NCBI GenBank assembly: GCA_012934845.2
Contig: WNNJ02000853.1
Span: 143,096-207,095 of the forward strand
DNA from: Pomphorhynchus laevis
Taxonomy: Eukaryota > Acanthocephala > Palaeacanthocephala > Echinorhynchida > Pomphorhynchidae
Direction: 5' to 3'
DNA length: 64,000 nt
Part shown: positions 23,040 to 35,865 of the stretch, in pieces
Numbering within the stretch: the first letter of the stretch is position 1
Layout: the number at the start of each line of letters is the position of its first letter
Translations under genes and position numbers: made by a program
The notes under the pieces: model-generated
The model's input: the letters and a program-made list of their open reading frames with translations, nothing else
What the model was told of the DNA's origin: nothing
The model's database searches: none

Positions 23040-23830
23040 TTTAAAAATTTTGAAAGGTTTTCCAATGGGTGGTAATAGTAGCTTAATTATAGCTGACTTA
23101 TTTTTAAGCTTTATAGAATATGAATTTGTTCATAACTGTTTAATAAAACAGAAAGTTATCTAAATCTAAACAATATAAATATATGAAATATATGTTTCGA
23201 TACATTGATGATATATGTGTATTTAATTCTAATAATTTTTATTCAATTAGTGAGCACATTTATTTAGAAAGCCTTATTCTTAACAAAACCAATATTAATG
23301 ATAAAGAAGGTGTATATCTAGATATGAACATTAAATTAACATTAACTAAAACTACTATTAATTTATATCGTAAAGATGACATATTTAAATTTACAAGAAA
23401 CATATTTTTGCATGAGCATTCATGCATACCATATAATATAAAATATAATACATTAAATAATGAAATTTTAAGAATTGCAACAATATGTAATGATATTGGC
23501 TTTCTTCAAAATTATTTAAATAATTTAATAGATGCATATTTTAAACTAGGTTACTATAAAAATAACATTAAGCAGAAAATAGTAAAATATATAAATCAAC
23601 ACAATAATATAAAGAATAAATTTAAAATCATTAGCGGAAAATTTTTATGGATGGATAATAATATACTGTGTATTAGAATAAGATACTAGATAGTTATTTC
23701 AGAGGAAATACATCATTAGCATGTATTTACCCCCGCTGCTATGTTGGGTAGAGGAGTTAGGGGCCGAAACCTGATAGCATAGCAGTTCCTCCTGATGACC
23801 TCTAATTCTTATTCTGATACAACGTCTGTT
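23040..23830 (+). mobile_element. Penelope-like reverse transcriptase fragment with conserved 3' block
   Basis: The open frame 23183-23689 encodes the palm and following region of an RT: KYMFRYIDDICVFN holds the catalytic YIDD, followed by LESLILNK and LDMNIKLTL and a C-terminal stretch ending near FKIISGKFLW. Just upstream, in another frame, GFPMGGNSSLIIADLFLSF (about 23057-23113) is the motif that normally precedes it by about 40 residues. After the frame comes a 130-bp noncoding block (about 23698-23825) that also follows the copy at 54985-55315. G(I/F)PMG and YIDD fit Penelope-like RTs; no GIY-YIG nuclease is visible. The copy is 5'-truncated and broken. Confidence 0.65.
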
Positions 23831-23870
23831 ATTTATTAGTCAATTCATAAAAATGACGTTTATTTTAAAT

Positions 23871-23901
<31 letters not shown>

Positions 23902-26174
23902 CCTTGATTTAAATTATAGAAGATCTAAAAACAATTATTAATTTTATTATTTAATTATTAAATTTTGATTTAGCATTATTATGTTCTGTTTAACAGCTGC
24001 TAAATTCATAAGAGGAAATATACAAACTGAAACTTTTTTAATCTACAATTAAATGATTAATAAAATCATTTTATGATCTTAAATGTATAGAAATTTAATT
24101 TGTTCCATGATTAAATACATGTACAAGCAACCAGAACTGTAATATTAAAATAATTGTTGTTTTTAAATTTATAAATTATAATTAATTTATTATAATAATT
24201 AATAATTAAAATTAATTTGATATTTTTTTAAATAATTAAAAATTATAAATTTATTTAAATTATAAAATATAATTTAGTTGATGTAAATAATTATAAATTA
24301 TTGAAATAAAACTTTTAATTTCTAATAATTAAATTAATTAAATTATTCTTAAATTATTGCGTTTATTTTTTAATAAAATTTAAATTGTACATAGTTGTTG
24401 CTAAGTTTTGATCATTTCACTTTGTTTTTGTTTGAGATCTTTAATTTCAACAATTTAGTAAAATGTGAATTTTTATTGGCTTTTGTTTTTGTTGTTCTTT
24501 TTTAATATTATTTATCATAATTATAATTAATTAAGTAATCAATTTTATTAATCAACTTTATTATTTAATGATAACAAAATTGAATTGAAATTTTAATTCT
24601 GGAATTTGATTAGCGGCTGCTGACATAATCAGGAAGTACTGAAAGCATTAAACAAACTGCAAACAAGACTGTTCAATGTTTTGTTCAATGCATTCAATAT
24701 TCTACGAAAATGTTTTTCTGCAGTTATTTATATAAATTTTTTCTAGCATCTGAGGTTTTGCTTAATTTTTATTAAAATTTAATTCTGAATTTTCACCAGC
24801 AGTTGCTGACAAATAAAAAGATTGACAATTTGAACAAATTGTAGAATTCAGCTTGTGTAGTTGCATATTAAGTTCAAAAATGTCAGTTTTATTTGCAGTT
24901 ATTTTTTAATGCTTTTCCTGATTTTGACCACAGCTTCTTATAAAAATTTAATTTAATTGGGCCGATTGCCCCTCTTTCAATAATTAATTTTGTCAACATG
25001 GATATTTATATATCAATTATATTTTTAATTTTGAATGTTTAAAATAGAACATTTTAAATTATAATATATCTAAACATTTGTGAAAGGTAATATAAGTAAT
25101 TTATATGTTAACTTAACAACCTGCAGATAGAATCCATTGATTGTATAGTTTAAGCCAAATATTTATGACATGTAGTTTTGCCTAATTGTCGTCAGCATCT
25201 TGCGTTGGCAGATAAAAACGAAGCCATAATATTTGCACAATGAAGGCCATCTAAGGATTAAATAAAAAGCGTTTACATCACATGCGCTTCGTATTCAAAC
25301 TTGAAGGTCGTTTAATTTAAAAGCGTTATTGTTTTGCAAAACGGTTGTTTTGCTTCCCGGATCATATTACAACCTTTCCTGCTATATCAGGTTATTTTAA
25401 GTGAACAAAATATCTTTGACTGGAATTGTATATTGTATGCAATGTATATTGAGTGCTGTGGATCATCCATGTTTACCACTTCATGTCATTGGTAAGTGAT
25501 AAAAGATTTTGGTGCATCAAAGTTTGTTACGATTGAGTACGATTAAATGGATTTTTAAATCATTCAAAACAATATGAGTTGATTAGTTGCACTGGTAAAA
25601 TTATCTTTTTAATATTCAAGCATAAAAGTTAACAAAATATGGGAATCTTAAAAGTATAATTTAACGTTTCAGCTGCTCCACGACATTCACATATGTGCAT
25701 CAGCTCGCCTGATCTAACATTTAATATGAATTGGTGTGTTTAAAGCGTGCTTTATCACACGTAGTTTGATGTCGTTAAGGATTTCACTAACGAATGTGCA
25801 CTCCGCTGGTCCTGGTGCCAACAGAGAAAGCATAGACGAGGCTACCTCAGGTATCTTGATTCGCATAAAATAATATTTTCGATTATTCCAAGTAGATTAC
25901 GCACAAATTGAGAGACTTGGTATTTCCATCCGAAATATGCTTCTCTGTATGCTCTATTTTTAAAGCGATTTGTCTGGAAAATACTGCGGAAAATTCGTTC
26001 ACCAGGAATCTCCTCAGTGCAATTTTAAGCCACCTCAGACCAATATCAATGTACCGGACTTGCCTGTCGATAAGTTCGACATTATTAGTATAACTTGGCA
26101 ATATGTGAGAGCAGCGTATTTACTCTGAGCTCATCATGGATAACGGTACTTTGAATCTAATCTTTGAACCTGAT
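23831..26174. other. Long AT-rich spacer, nothing recognised
   Basis: Short A/T-dominated stretches with no frame above noise. A region of more balanced composition at about 25680-26100 may be an old element but matches nothing else here. Confidence 0.4.
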
Positions 26175-26320
26175 ACTGTATGCATCACGAATAAATTAGG
26201 CAGTTTGTATCCCAGATCCTATTCGTTCGGTAATCTCCTGACACGGACTGTATGCATCACGAATAAAGCTTATCTAGGCAGTTTGTACCCCAGATCCTAT
26301 TCGTTCGGTAATCTCCTGTC
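26175..26320. repeat. 72-bp tandem duplication
   Basis: Two copies starting ACTGTATGCATCACGAATAA (26175 and 26247) share a later block around CCCAGATCCTATTCGTTCGG. The second copy has a 7-base insert (GCTTATC region), so the duplication is not brand new. Confidence 0.9.
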
Positions 26321-27837
26321 ATGATCTTTATTGATAGTAGTTAAGCCGATCCCACAATTGCCTTGCTTTTCAAGGTAACTCTTTTGCTTTTCACCAAATG
26401 GTTTAGCTATTATTTCATTTTATTTCAATGAACAGCGAATTGGATATTATGATGACTATATGATTTTAATATATCATAAACTCTACTTTGAAGTGGAACG
26501 AAGGAAATATGCCTTAATCGGTCAGGAGGATATGATAGGGTAAGACGAAAGTCTTTCATTAAAATTAAAATGCCAATAAAGCAGACAAGTCGAGTAATCG
26601 TCAGTCAGCATTAAAAGGACCGAAACTTGAAATGTAGGTATTTGATCAGTAGCTTATAAGGTCCACCAGTACTGAAATGTAGCGTACTGCTGTTGGCTTA
26701 TATGATTGAAGCAAAGTGCAGTGTCATCAAAGATATCGAAAAATAAGTGTTCAATCTGATGTTTATGTTTTCTGAATCGATATAGCAACGTATCTACTGA
26801 TAAATCAAACCAACCTAAATATGAGGCTGATTTCTTACTGCAGTTAAAGAATAATCTTATAAAGATAATCCGTCTTTTGTGATGTTGTACGATTTACAGC
26901 CGAATTCAATGTTGTGATAAAATTTACTCAATTACGATTTTATTCTGTGTTCAAAATTACATTGACAAAATAATCAGATCAAACGAATCCAAACGAATCG
27001 ACGATTTTATATTCATAAAATTGTTTGCCTTAAAATAATTATCCGGTAGAGAGAACATACTGTCATGAATCTACTTATCTTTGCTATTGAGTCAATGAGC
27101 ATTGATTCGTAATGTCCATTTGTAATTAATTTAAAAAATTAATTTGTACTAAATCATTTTTTTAAATTGTCGTTAAATTGCAATATTCTACAAAGCACAG
27201 AAGAAAATATTTTATACTTCAATCTAATATTTCGGAAAAATCATAACATTTAACTGATTCCACATATTTTGTACAATAAATAAATTTAAAAATGGTAATA
27301 TCTTTATCTTAAAAAGAATTTTTATATCACAATTTTTATTAATTAATAGATTATATTCAGTAAATATAGATTATATTTTATTAATTAATAGATTATTAAT
27401 AGATTATATAGAGATTGGAGGTGATCAGGAGGAACTGGTGGATGCTTGTATATACATTTAGCTATCACATGTTAATCGGTCAAGTATAGACAAGGCAAAT
27501 TTGCCATCACATTTCTATCATTGTACCAAATATTATTGATGGTGACATGAGTCACCGTAAATTTGTAATAGCATTCTCATGTCAATAAATTATCAATTAT
27601 ATAAACTGAGTGGACCACAGATATTTGAAGCAAAACTCGTTCAAATATATGTGGTCCGCTAATTTATAGCTCCCAATTAGCAGTAGTCCACTGAGATATC
27701 GTGGAACAAATAGGCAATAAAACATTTATGTGAACATTTTAAAAAAGCATGTCAATGCATAAAAACATGTCAATACAAAAAAGTGCATGAGTATAATAAA
27801 AAGTTGACTTTTTAAAAAAATATTTTTTAACGTGGCA
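26321..27837. other. AT-rich spacer with one imperfect 20-bp hairpin
   Basis: No gene seen. At 27610-27659 a 20-base arm pairs with its complement (2 mismatches) across the loop GCAAAACTCG; the arm carries GGACCACA. Confidence 0.5.
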
Positions 27838-28250
27838 AATGCGTGCCAGCGCACGCGTCCATGACCACAACAAAACAAAAATGTAAATCATGTGTCGAGA
27901 AGGTGTGAACGGGGGAGGTGTTTGAATGTGATAAAGGAGGGAGCGCGGCGGACGTCGAGAGGGAGTTGATTCCAGGCGAGTAAGGCGGCGACGAGAAAGG
28001 ATCGGAGACTGTAGTTGTTGGAGTAATTAGGAACGTGGAGTAAGAGGGTATGACATGAACGAAGCGAAAGCGAGGTGGGGCGAGTATCGTCTAAGAAAGG
28101 AAGGTTGATGAACGATGGGGAGCCGACAGCGATGAGACGAAAAGTAACAAAAAGGCGAAGTTTGATGCGGATGTGGATGGTGGGCCAGGAGAGTTGGGCA
28201 AAATGTGTGGATGTGTGGTCGAAGCGACGGAGTTAATAATCGTCGGAATT
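27838..28250 (-). mobile_element. 5'-truncated L2-like LINE tail (family B type)
   Basis: On the minus strand this reads the end of an L2-like ORF2 followed by the 3' end with stem-loop GCGTGC/GCACGC (27841-27856). It is the uninterrupted counterpart of the tail split at 473/4286. Its truncated 5' end abuts the truncated 5' end of a C-type tail on the other strand. Confidence 0.8.
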
Positions 28251-28251
28251 A

Positions 28252-28630
28252 ATAATCTATCATCTGTCATTGGATGGGAAAACTCAAGTGCTCATCTGGG
28301 GTATTTTGGATATCTCGGGATTAGTCTTCTTTTCCGAAGGACGTTCCCCAGATCAAAGACTAAGGTTTCTCAAGTTTCTCATCTCGCGATTACCGAGCAT
28401 AGGCCGCCTCGATTGGACTCTTCGGGGAGGGTGAACGGCCCTGGGTGGTTCAGTCGGAGAGCGGCCTGTTGAATTGACTGGAGGGCTCAGATCCCGTTAA
28501 ACATGAGGCCGTGAGGAGTGAGTTGGAAGAAAAAGACTGTAGTTGATTGACTATCATTTTTGAAACTAACATTTTTCTTTTTATCTTTTGTCTTTTTTTC
28601 TGGCCCATGTATTTATTATTATTTAACAAA
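28252..28630 (+). mobile_element. 5'-truncated tail of LINE C
   Basis: The block GGATATCTCGGGATTAGTCT, then ATCAAAGACTAAGGTTTCTC and CATCTCGCGATTACCGAGCA matches the minus strand of 62050-61800. It ends in a T-rich stretch and ATGTATTTATTATTATT. Confidence 0.8.
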
Positions 28631-29308
28631 TCCCTTATTATAAGTTAATAATCTGCTGATAAATTACATAGTAAACATACGAACTGCTAGTGTTTTTAAA
28701 ACCTGTAAAATTATCAAGACATAGTTTCATTTTTAATGATATACTGATGCACTTTATCAGTTGATAATTTAAAACCAAAATTTTAGGTTTCCTCACTTTT
28801 CTGATAGTAGACGATCATTCTACTTAAAATATTTACTTAAAATATTTAAATTTAGATCAGTAAGATATCTTTAATATCTCATTGAAATTAAGTAAAATCA
28901 TGAAAATATCTATATTCTTTATGGCGCAGAATTTATCTACCATGCAATAACCAACGCATTATATTGGTGGTCAAACCAATTAAAAAATATCCAATTAAAG
29001 TAAGATAATTTAAGAAATTGTGCTTTTAGCCAAATTAGACATGATGACATTTATCTTCATAACTGGTAAATCTCGTCTATCTATAACGCATGAAGGCCAC
29101 ACTTACCTTCGTAACAAAAGTATTTTGAAACAATAACAATATTGAAAAATATATAAATTCATTTCTTTAAATCTATATAAAATTACGAAAAGTTAAATAC
29201 AATTTGAAAATTGCACACTAAAAAGAACGTTTTATGAAAAATTAGTCTTAAAAGTTAGTAATTATAATTAAATTAGTAGTTAAATATAATTATATTAAAA
29301 ATTATATT
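28631..29308. other. AT-rich spacer
   Basis: Nothing recognised. Confidence 0.4.
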
Positions 29309-29425
29309 CAGAAGGTATTCAAAATCAAAATATCATGATGTTCAATGCCACTAAAATCACATGATACATATTTTAAATATTCGCGGATTCGCCGGAACAG
29401 GCTAAAAGGTATATTACCGGCTAAG
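29309..29425. repeat. Dispersed repeat, copy 1
   Basis: Matches 39545-39665 with about a tenth of positions changed. Shared landmarks are ATTATATTCAGAAGG, CCACTAAAA, ACATGATACATATTTT and ATATTCGCG followed by CGCCGGAA. No coding capacity and no clear terminal repeats. Confidence 0.8.
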
Positions 29426-30024
29426 GCAAATATATTTATAGAATTCTCAAAGACAGATAAATTTTTAAACCAATATTTGCTTTATGCGCAAATATATTAT
29501 GTTCCAATATTTATATATTGCGTAAAAATAATTATTTTTGTAGAAATATATTTTTGAACTAGATATCATATATGCACCATTTGCTAACCTATTAGGTTTA
29601 AAAAATAATCAGATTTATTCCATCAGTATGTTTTTTATAATAACTCATTGGCTTAATCATTAATAAGGGTATTAAATACAAACCATTATTTAAGTACGTT
29701 TGATTTCACATTTTAAATTTGCCGTCGTTATCTTATGAAAGCCCATCCGTAAATGAAGACTTTACGTATTAAACTTAGGATTTTGTTAAATACAAATTAA
29801 CTGTATTTTTTGAATCTTATACATTAGATTTTATACTAATTTATATCCGATCGATCAAATTATGTAAGAGCTTATACTGGCTAATTTAAAACTTATTTAT
29901 TGATACTTCCTTAATCTCTGTAACTAAAAATACTAAGCTTTCTTTTGTAATTCGGCTTTTTATAATTCAAAGCATTTTACTCTCATGCAATAAAAAATCT
30001 ATAAATGAACTATATAAGATAGTC
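29426..30024. other. AT-rich spacer
   Basis: Nothing recognised; composition changes sharply near 30025 where LINE E begins. Confidence 0.4.
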
Positions 30025-32840
30025 ATTCACTGGAAACCTAACCTGATCATTTTACCTCGATGTTCCGCTAGCAATGAGTTCATCAACATTTTAAGCAATT
30101 TTTACGATAGGGCAGCCGACGAGGTCAAGCGTACTGAAGTCGAGCTACGAACTGCAACAATTTTTTCTCAGTGTGTACTGCAAAGAATTCCCTCCAGAAA
30201 AATCACTCTAATCCGTAAAACATTAGAACGCAGACTAGTATCCTGGAAGGCAAGAGATTTTGATGTAATTTTCGAAGAAGCACAATTTATTCAAGACAAC
30301 CTAAAGTTGCGACGTCCAACGAAGCGACTAAGCTGGATATCACAATACCAAAATCTAATGACAAAAGGCCGCATTAGAGCTGGAACATCGATTCTGGAAG
30401 ATAGCCTCGAGTCTGGTGTTCTACTCCCTGACCATATTATAAATGGTGTTTCTGTGCTATCTTTGCTCGAGGACCTGCATCCCGATGCAATTTCAGCTCC
30501 TCCTGATGCTGTTATCATCCCCATTTCCGGGTTCCAAAACCCATCACCCCTGCCGCTTCTACGCCTTAGATGAGACCTCTATTATTAGGTCAAGCAGACA
30601 AATCAAAGGTGCAGCATGTCCGTCTGGGCTTGATGCGGCGTCTTGGTCACAAATGCTTGCAGATTTCGGCTCTGCTTCAAGCTCACTAGCCAAGGTCATA
30701 GCCAGGTTTGCTATTTTCGTTGCCACTGTAAAAATCCCGCCTGGCGCCCTCGATCCTTTTACTGCATGTCGTCTAGTCGCACTCGAAAAAAGTCAGGAGG
30801 AGTTCGGCCAATTGGAATCTGCAATACCGTCAGACGTATCATTAGTAGAGCAATTCTTGCTATAATTCGCAACGATGTACAAGACGTGGCCGGAGTTACA
30901 CAGCTAGGGGCCTCGCGAAGAGGTGGCATCGAATTGGCCATTGAGAAGCTAAAAACGAAATTGAACCTTTCTTCCGATATGTGTATTATGACAATAGACG
31001 CTACGAATGCCTTCAACCGGATAAACCGTGCCGTGGCACTTCACAACATAACATATGTATGTCCGACTCTCTCCTGTTCACTGCGCAATATTTATTCTAG
31101 TCCTTCTGAGCTTACAATTGGCGAAAACAGCATTTTCTCAGTCGAAGGGTTCACCCAAGGTGACCCATTTGCGATGGCTGGATTTGCAATGACATATCTT
31201 CCTCTTATCGAAACGATAAAACGCCAAGTACCATCCGTTTATCAGATATGGTATGCCGATGACGCCAACTTTGTCGGACCACTGGATGTGTTGAGGCAAG
31301 TTTGGGATGCCCTTAAAACAGAGGGACCAAAATTCGGCTATTTTATTAACCCACACAAATCTAATATTCTGTCTTACTCTCCGATACATAATGATCTTCT
31401 CCCTGATTCTAGTATCAATTCAACAACAGCTGGCATAGATGTTCTGGGAACCCCAATTGGTTTTGAAGATTACGAACAATCTTCTACCGCAATCATGTTT
31501 GCAAAATGGAAAGCTCTTGTCGAGCGTCTGAGTATGGTGGCCAGAATCGACCCACACGTAGCCTACGCTGGCATGGTTCACTCGATCCAGTCGAAATGGA
31601 TTCACATAATGCGCACGTGCCGCTCAGTCGACAAAGTGTGGTCCGACCTCGAAGAACTTATCAAATCGCAATTGCTGCCTCTTCTGGCAACTTTCAAGCC
31701 AAACAAGGAGATGACGGATATTTTGTGCTCACCTCTTGAATTTGGAGGTATCGGGATAAACTCGCCAACTTTCGTTGCCACACTTGAACAAGCATCAGCG
31801 ACAATGTTGGTTTCCTCATATGTCGATGAGGTGACTGGCGACAACCTACGAGTAAAACAAAATGCAATCCTCCGCAAAATCACTAAATTCCGGTTCAATT
31901 CACACCAAAAACGCGCCTCAAAGATTATTAGCAAACTAGCCCCGGTCACCCAGAATTCCATTAAACATGCAGCACACCACGGTGCGTCTTCTTGGCTAAG
32001 CGCCTTACCACTGCGACAAGAACAATTCTATTTGTCAGCAAACGAATTTCACGACGCACTTAATGCACGGTATGGCAGTATCGAGCCTGAGATTGAAACG
32101 TGTAATTGTTACTGTGGCTCGAAGATCAATCTTCCCCATGCACTATCATGCAAACATGGTGGTCTTCCGATTATTCGCCATAACGCGGTCCGGGACACTA
32201 TAGCATCAGCGCTAAGCCAAGTTGCTCACAACGTTGGGATTGAAGCGGAGTTATCGAACGTTCCCGAGAGCACCCGCTTTGAAAATCCAGCGACTACTAC
32301 CAAACAATGTGCCCGTCTGGATATTGTCTGCTCCGGTTTACACGGATCTCGATTCGAGCGGACGTTCTTCGACGTCAATGTCTTTTCTTCTCATGCTCAA
32401 TCGAACACAATACGCAGTCCTGACAACGCTTTCGATTATAACGAAAAAAGAAAAAAATCAAAGTACCTCGAAAGAATCGGAAGGATAGAAAACAGCTCCT
32501 TTATCCCGCTCGTCTTTTCAACATCAGGGGGTTTCGGCAAAGAAGCTAGTATGCTAGTAAAGACTATTGCGACCGCTTTAGCTCAACAAGGACACATACG
32601 CTACAGTGATATAGCTATTAGACTAAAAAGAAAAATAAGCTTCGAAATTGCTCGGTCAATATCGGCCTGTCTCCGGAGTCCACGGTCAACACGAGGTACT
32701 CCCATGCGTAGTACATTCAAACACCCAGCCGACTCGTCTTCGTAGCTGTATCCAGTATCCAATTCAGCAGTTTATTGCTCGACATTTTTGGACCCATTTG
32801 CGGGTAACCTTGATTGTATGCTTTACTAAAACACATTTTT
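30025..32840 (+). mobile_element. LINE E, restriction-endonuclease type (R2/NeSL-like)
   Basis: One ORF with a central reverse transcriptase and a C-terminal zinc knuckle plus restriction-like nuclease, the layout of R2-superclade LINEs. The N-terminal part is missing or unreadable, so the copy is 5'-truncated. The 3' end has ACATTTTTGGACCCATTTGC (32783-32802) and then GGGTAACCTTG, as in the importin intron 7 relic. Base composition is far less AT-rich than the flanks. The clade name is by architecture only; the motifs HALSCKHGG, RHNAVRD and TFFDVNVFS belong to a widespread RT family I cannot place more exactly. Confidence 0.75.
30100..32745 (+). pseudogene. LINE E ORF: RT and restriction-like endonuclease, frameshifted N-terminus
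   Basis: From about 30780 to 32745 a single frame is open for over 650 codons. It contains GGVRPIGICNTVRRIISRAI, TIDATNAFNRINRAV (first catalytic Asp), GFTQGDPFAMAGF, WYADDANFVG (active site) and LGTPIG. Then come GGIGINSPTF, SSWLSALPLRQEQF, the knuckle CNCYCG...HALSC, RHNAVRD, ARLDIVCSG...RTFFDVNVF (candidate PD-(D/E)XK-like nuclease pair) and the end QQGHIRYSDIAIRL and RKISFEIARSISACL. Upstream, homologous sequence continues in two other frames (GVLLPDHIINGVSVLSLLED near 30417-30475; GAACPSGLDAASWSQMLADF near 30609-30668), so at least two frameshifts, near 30540 and 30780, disable the N-terminal half. Confidence 0.8.
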
Positions 32841-32959
32841 CCGTTGAAAGAAATTTATTACAAGACTTTGACACATAAAAGAGTCATTTTGTTTGATCAC
32901 AATATTAAGAAAAGAAAAAAAGAAAGAAAAAAAGTAGTTCAGCAATAATAAATTGTCAC

Positions 32960-35865
32960 ATATAGTTATATATTTCCTGCAAAGAATCTTCTCTTTTTAT
33001 CCACATGCACAGCGCATTCTGGAAAGATTTGTACTGTGCCATAGACACGATCGAATTCGGCAATCAGTTCCATAGGTTTACCGCTCTGTGAGATAATCGC
33101 AAGTATCTATGACATTTCCCGTGTGATTGCACAACAACTGATAAAGAGTGTCCTCTGTGGCTCGGGCGATCATTTAGAATAACGGATTCCGATGGATAAC
33201 CAGGAAAGACATGGATCATTCGCCATAACTGTAATAAATCATTGTACACATATCTCTTGTAAACTGAAGTAATATTTAGTTGGCTTAGTCTATCACAGTA
33301 GGCGATGTTCCGAAGACCAGAATATAGCTTGGAAAATCGGCGAAGAATCTTTTCTAATTGGTTTATTTCACCACGCGTAGAAGGAAAAGTCGCCGGCGAA
33401 GCATAATCAATGATTGGTCTGATCAACGCCTTATATAATAGTGAGAACTGAGACGGTGGAAGCGAAATAAAGGTATTTTTGATCATGTAAATAATTTTTC
33501 TCGACGTGTTGCATATATTTTCAGTATTGAGGTCGGTTTTAAACGAATTCTGAAAAATTATCCCAAGATCTTTTGTATACGAATTTGTGGGAATAATCTC
33601 ACCGCAAACAGAATAATCATTTGGTAAATCACTACGACCAAATCTGAGGTGGACACATTTAGTAATGTTAATCATGATTCCGGTCAGTTCACTCCACCTA
33701 TTAACCATATTTATGTTATCTTGTAAGTGTTGCATATCGGCATAGCATGTAATGACATTCCATATTTTAAGATCATCCGCGAATGCTAATTTTTTACATT
33801 TTAGAGAGCGTAGCAAACTATTCAGAAATATGACGAATAATAATGGACCCAACACCGATCCCTGAGGAACACCCATTGATAAATTTGACGGCCTAGATAG
33901 ACAATTTCCAACTCGAACTCTGAAAGAACGATCAGGTAGGAAAGCGTGAATCCATCGAATAATAGGAATTTCAATTCCGTAATCTGCAAGAGCCTCAATC
34001 AACATATTGTGGGGAACCCTATCAAAGGCCCGACTCAAGTCGAAATACACGATATCAACTGCATTACCCTGCGCAACTGCATCAACCCATGCTTCGCGTG
34101 CAATAAAAGATTAGACATGCAAGAACGTCCAGGACGAAAACCATGTTGCGAATTATCTAACAAGTTCGATGATTCAAGATAGGATAGTAATCGCCGATAC
34201 AATATGCGCTCTATCATCTTACATACGACACTTGTAAGGCTTATTGCTCTATAATTTTCAGGATTGTGACGATCTCCTTTTTTATGAACTGGCACTACAG
34301 TGGCGATTTTCCAATCTAACGGTAGAATTGACTTAGCTAGTGATAGTTGAAACAAATAAGCTAACGGTGAAGCAATAAATGTTGATAATATCTTTAGTAT
34401 CTGGGGATGTAATCCATCCGGACCAGGTGATGAATGTCGTAAAGAATTTAACTCACTATAAACCTCCTCGGTAGTAACATCAAAATAACTTCGTGAATGG
34501 CTTACACGAGATTGCTGGTTAATTTCTGTGCTATAAGTTACGAGTTCAAAAGTCGACGCAAACGTATCGGCTACATCTTGAGGCGATGTGATAAAGTTAT
34601 CATTAATACGAAGAGACGAAATCGCAGGAGGAATTGTCCTATTTCTACGTATGTGAGCCCAAAATCGTTTTGGTGCACTATGAAAATCCGCAGCTATTCT
34701 CATTTCGTAGTTAAATTTTTTGCGTTTTTTAAGCTTTTCGAAAAAGTTACGACAATTGACGTATTCCTGTCGATAAGTATTGTCCTTGCAGCTTAATTTA
34801 AACAGTCGGTTTCTTCGTCTTAGTTCTGATTTAAGTTCTCTATTAAACTACGGAGGATTCACTTTTTTATTTTTTATGCACGATCTTGGTAGGAACGTAT
34901 TTTTCTATTATTTCGCACATTGCTGAACGGAAAACTTTCCAACAATCTTTAACAACGTCGCTAGCGCCTACAAAGTTCATAGTCGATGCTGTTTGAAGAA
35001 TTTTACACTGATCCGCACGATACCAACAATGCTTGAAGATTTTAGTTTCGACTTCGTCGATAATATTATTTGAAATCCCTGAGAAGTGAAAAAGCAATAC
35101 ACAATGATCACTAACTCCTATGGGTGCTTCATGCATAATGTCACGCACATCTGTTAATGATTTAGATAAAATTAAATCCAACAAAGAGCTTTGATTATTC
35201 ATAATCCTAGTTGGTGCTGATACATGCTGAACAAGAAGTAGGCTATCTAACAGAAAATTCCACAAGTCATGATCTAGTTTACTAGAAGATGTTATTCCTG
35301 AATGAGGATCATCCATATTGATGCTGGAAATATTGAAGTCTCCTAAACAGAGGAACCGGTCACCCATTGCTGCCTTTGTCAAAATATCTGAGAATTCCTG
35401 AGTGAGAACGAAGCTACATGGATATCTATAACATAGTGAAATAGTAACTTTATTTCTTACATGGGATAGACTCGCCACCATCAGTTCACAAGTACCATAT
35501 GTGTCAGTATAACATTCAAAATCGTCAACACCTATACATTGATCGACATAAAGTGCAACACCGCCTCCTCGTCGTACTTTACGATCAACCCTGATGATCG
35601 AATACCCATCCACAGCTACCATACTATCAGCAATATCATGATTTAGCCAAGTTTCGGTAACTGCGATTATTTGAGGTTTATATGTAAAGAATCTGTTCCG
35701 AAATTCGTCAATCTTCGATACTATACTACGAATATTTGTGTAAGCGACGTTAATAATTGGAGTTGAACATTTACTGGTTCCTGCGTTTATAGATAGTTCA
35801 GTAGGAAATATATCTAACGAGGATGGATCAATACCTAAGCAATTAACGGACCGATTGGATTCCAA
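32960..35865 (-). pseudogene. LINE D ORF2: endonuclease plus reverse transcriptase, broken
   Basis: The endonuclease part (35865-34867) shows VAYTNIRSIVSKIDEFRNRF, VTETWLNHDIADS, RVDRKVRRGGGVALYVD, CLGDFNISSINMDD and GVSDHCVLLF. The RT part shows HKKGDRHNPENYRAISLTS, GFRPGRSCMSNLL, YFDLSRAFDRVPHN, MGVPQGSVLGPLLF and FADDLKIW. The frame changes near 34867 and near 34045, a TAG lies near 34850 and a TGA at the usual LWN-S-LP site near 33061. The protein-level match to A is clear but distant, so A and D are separate subfamilies. Confidence 0.85.

Noticed and set aside
23698-23825. Hammerhead ribozyme in the Penelope-like 3' block
   Set aside because: CTGATGA and GAAA are present in this copy, but the core order and the stem next to GAAA are off by one pair, and the copy near 54830 reads CGATGA. 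The evidence is too weak to call.
26136-26324. Small gene at 26136-26324
   Set aside because: The frame is produced by the 72-bp tandem duplication and has no other support.
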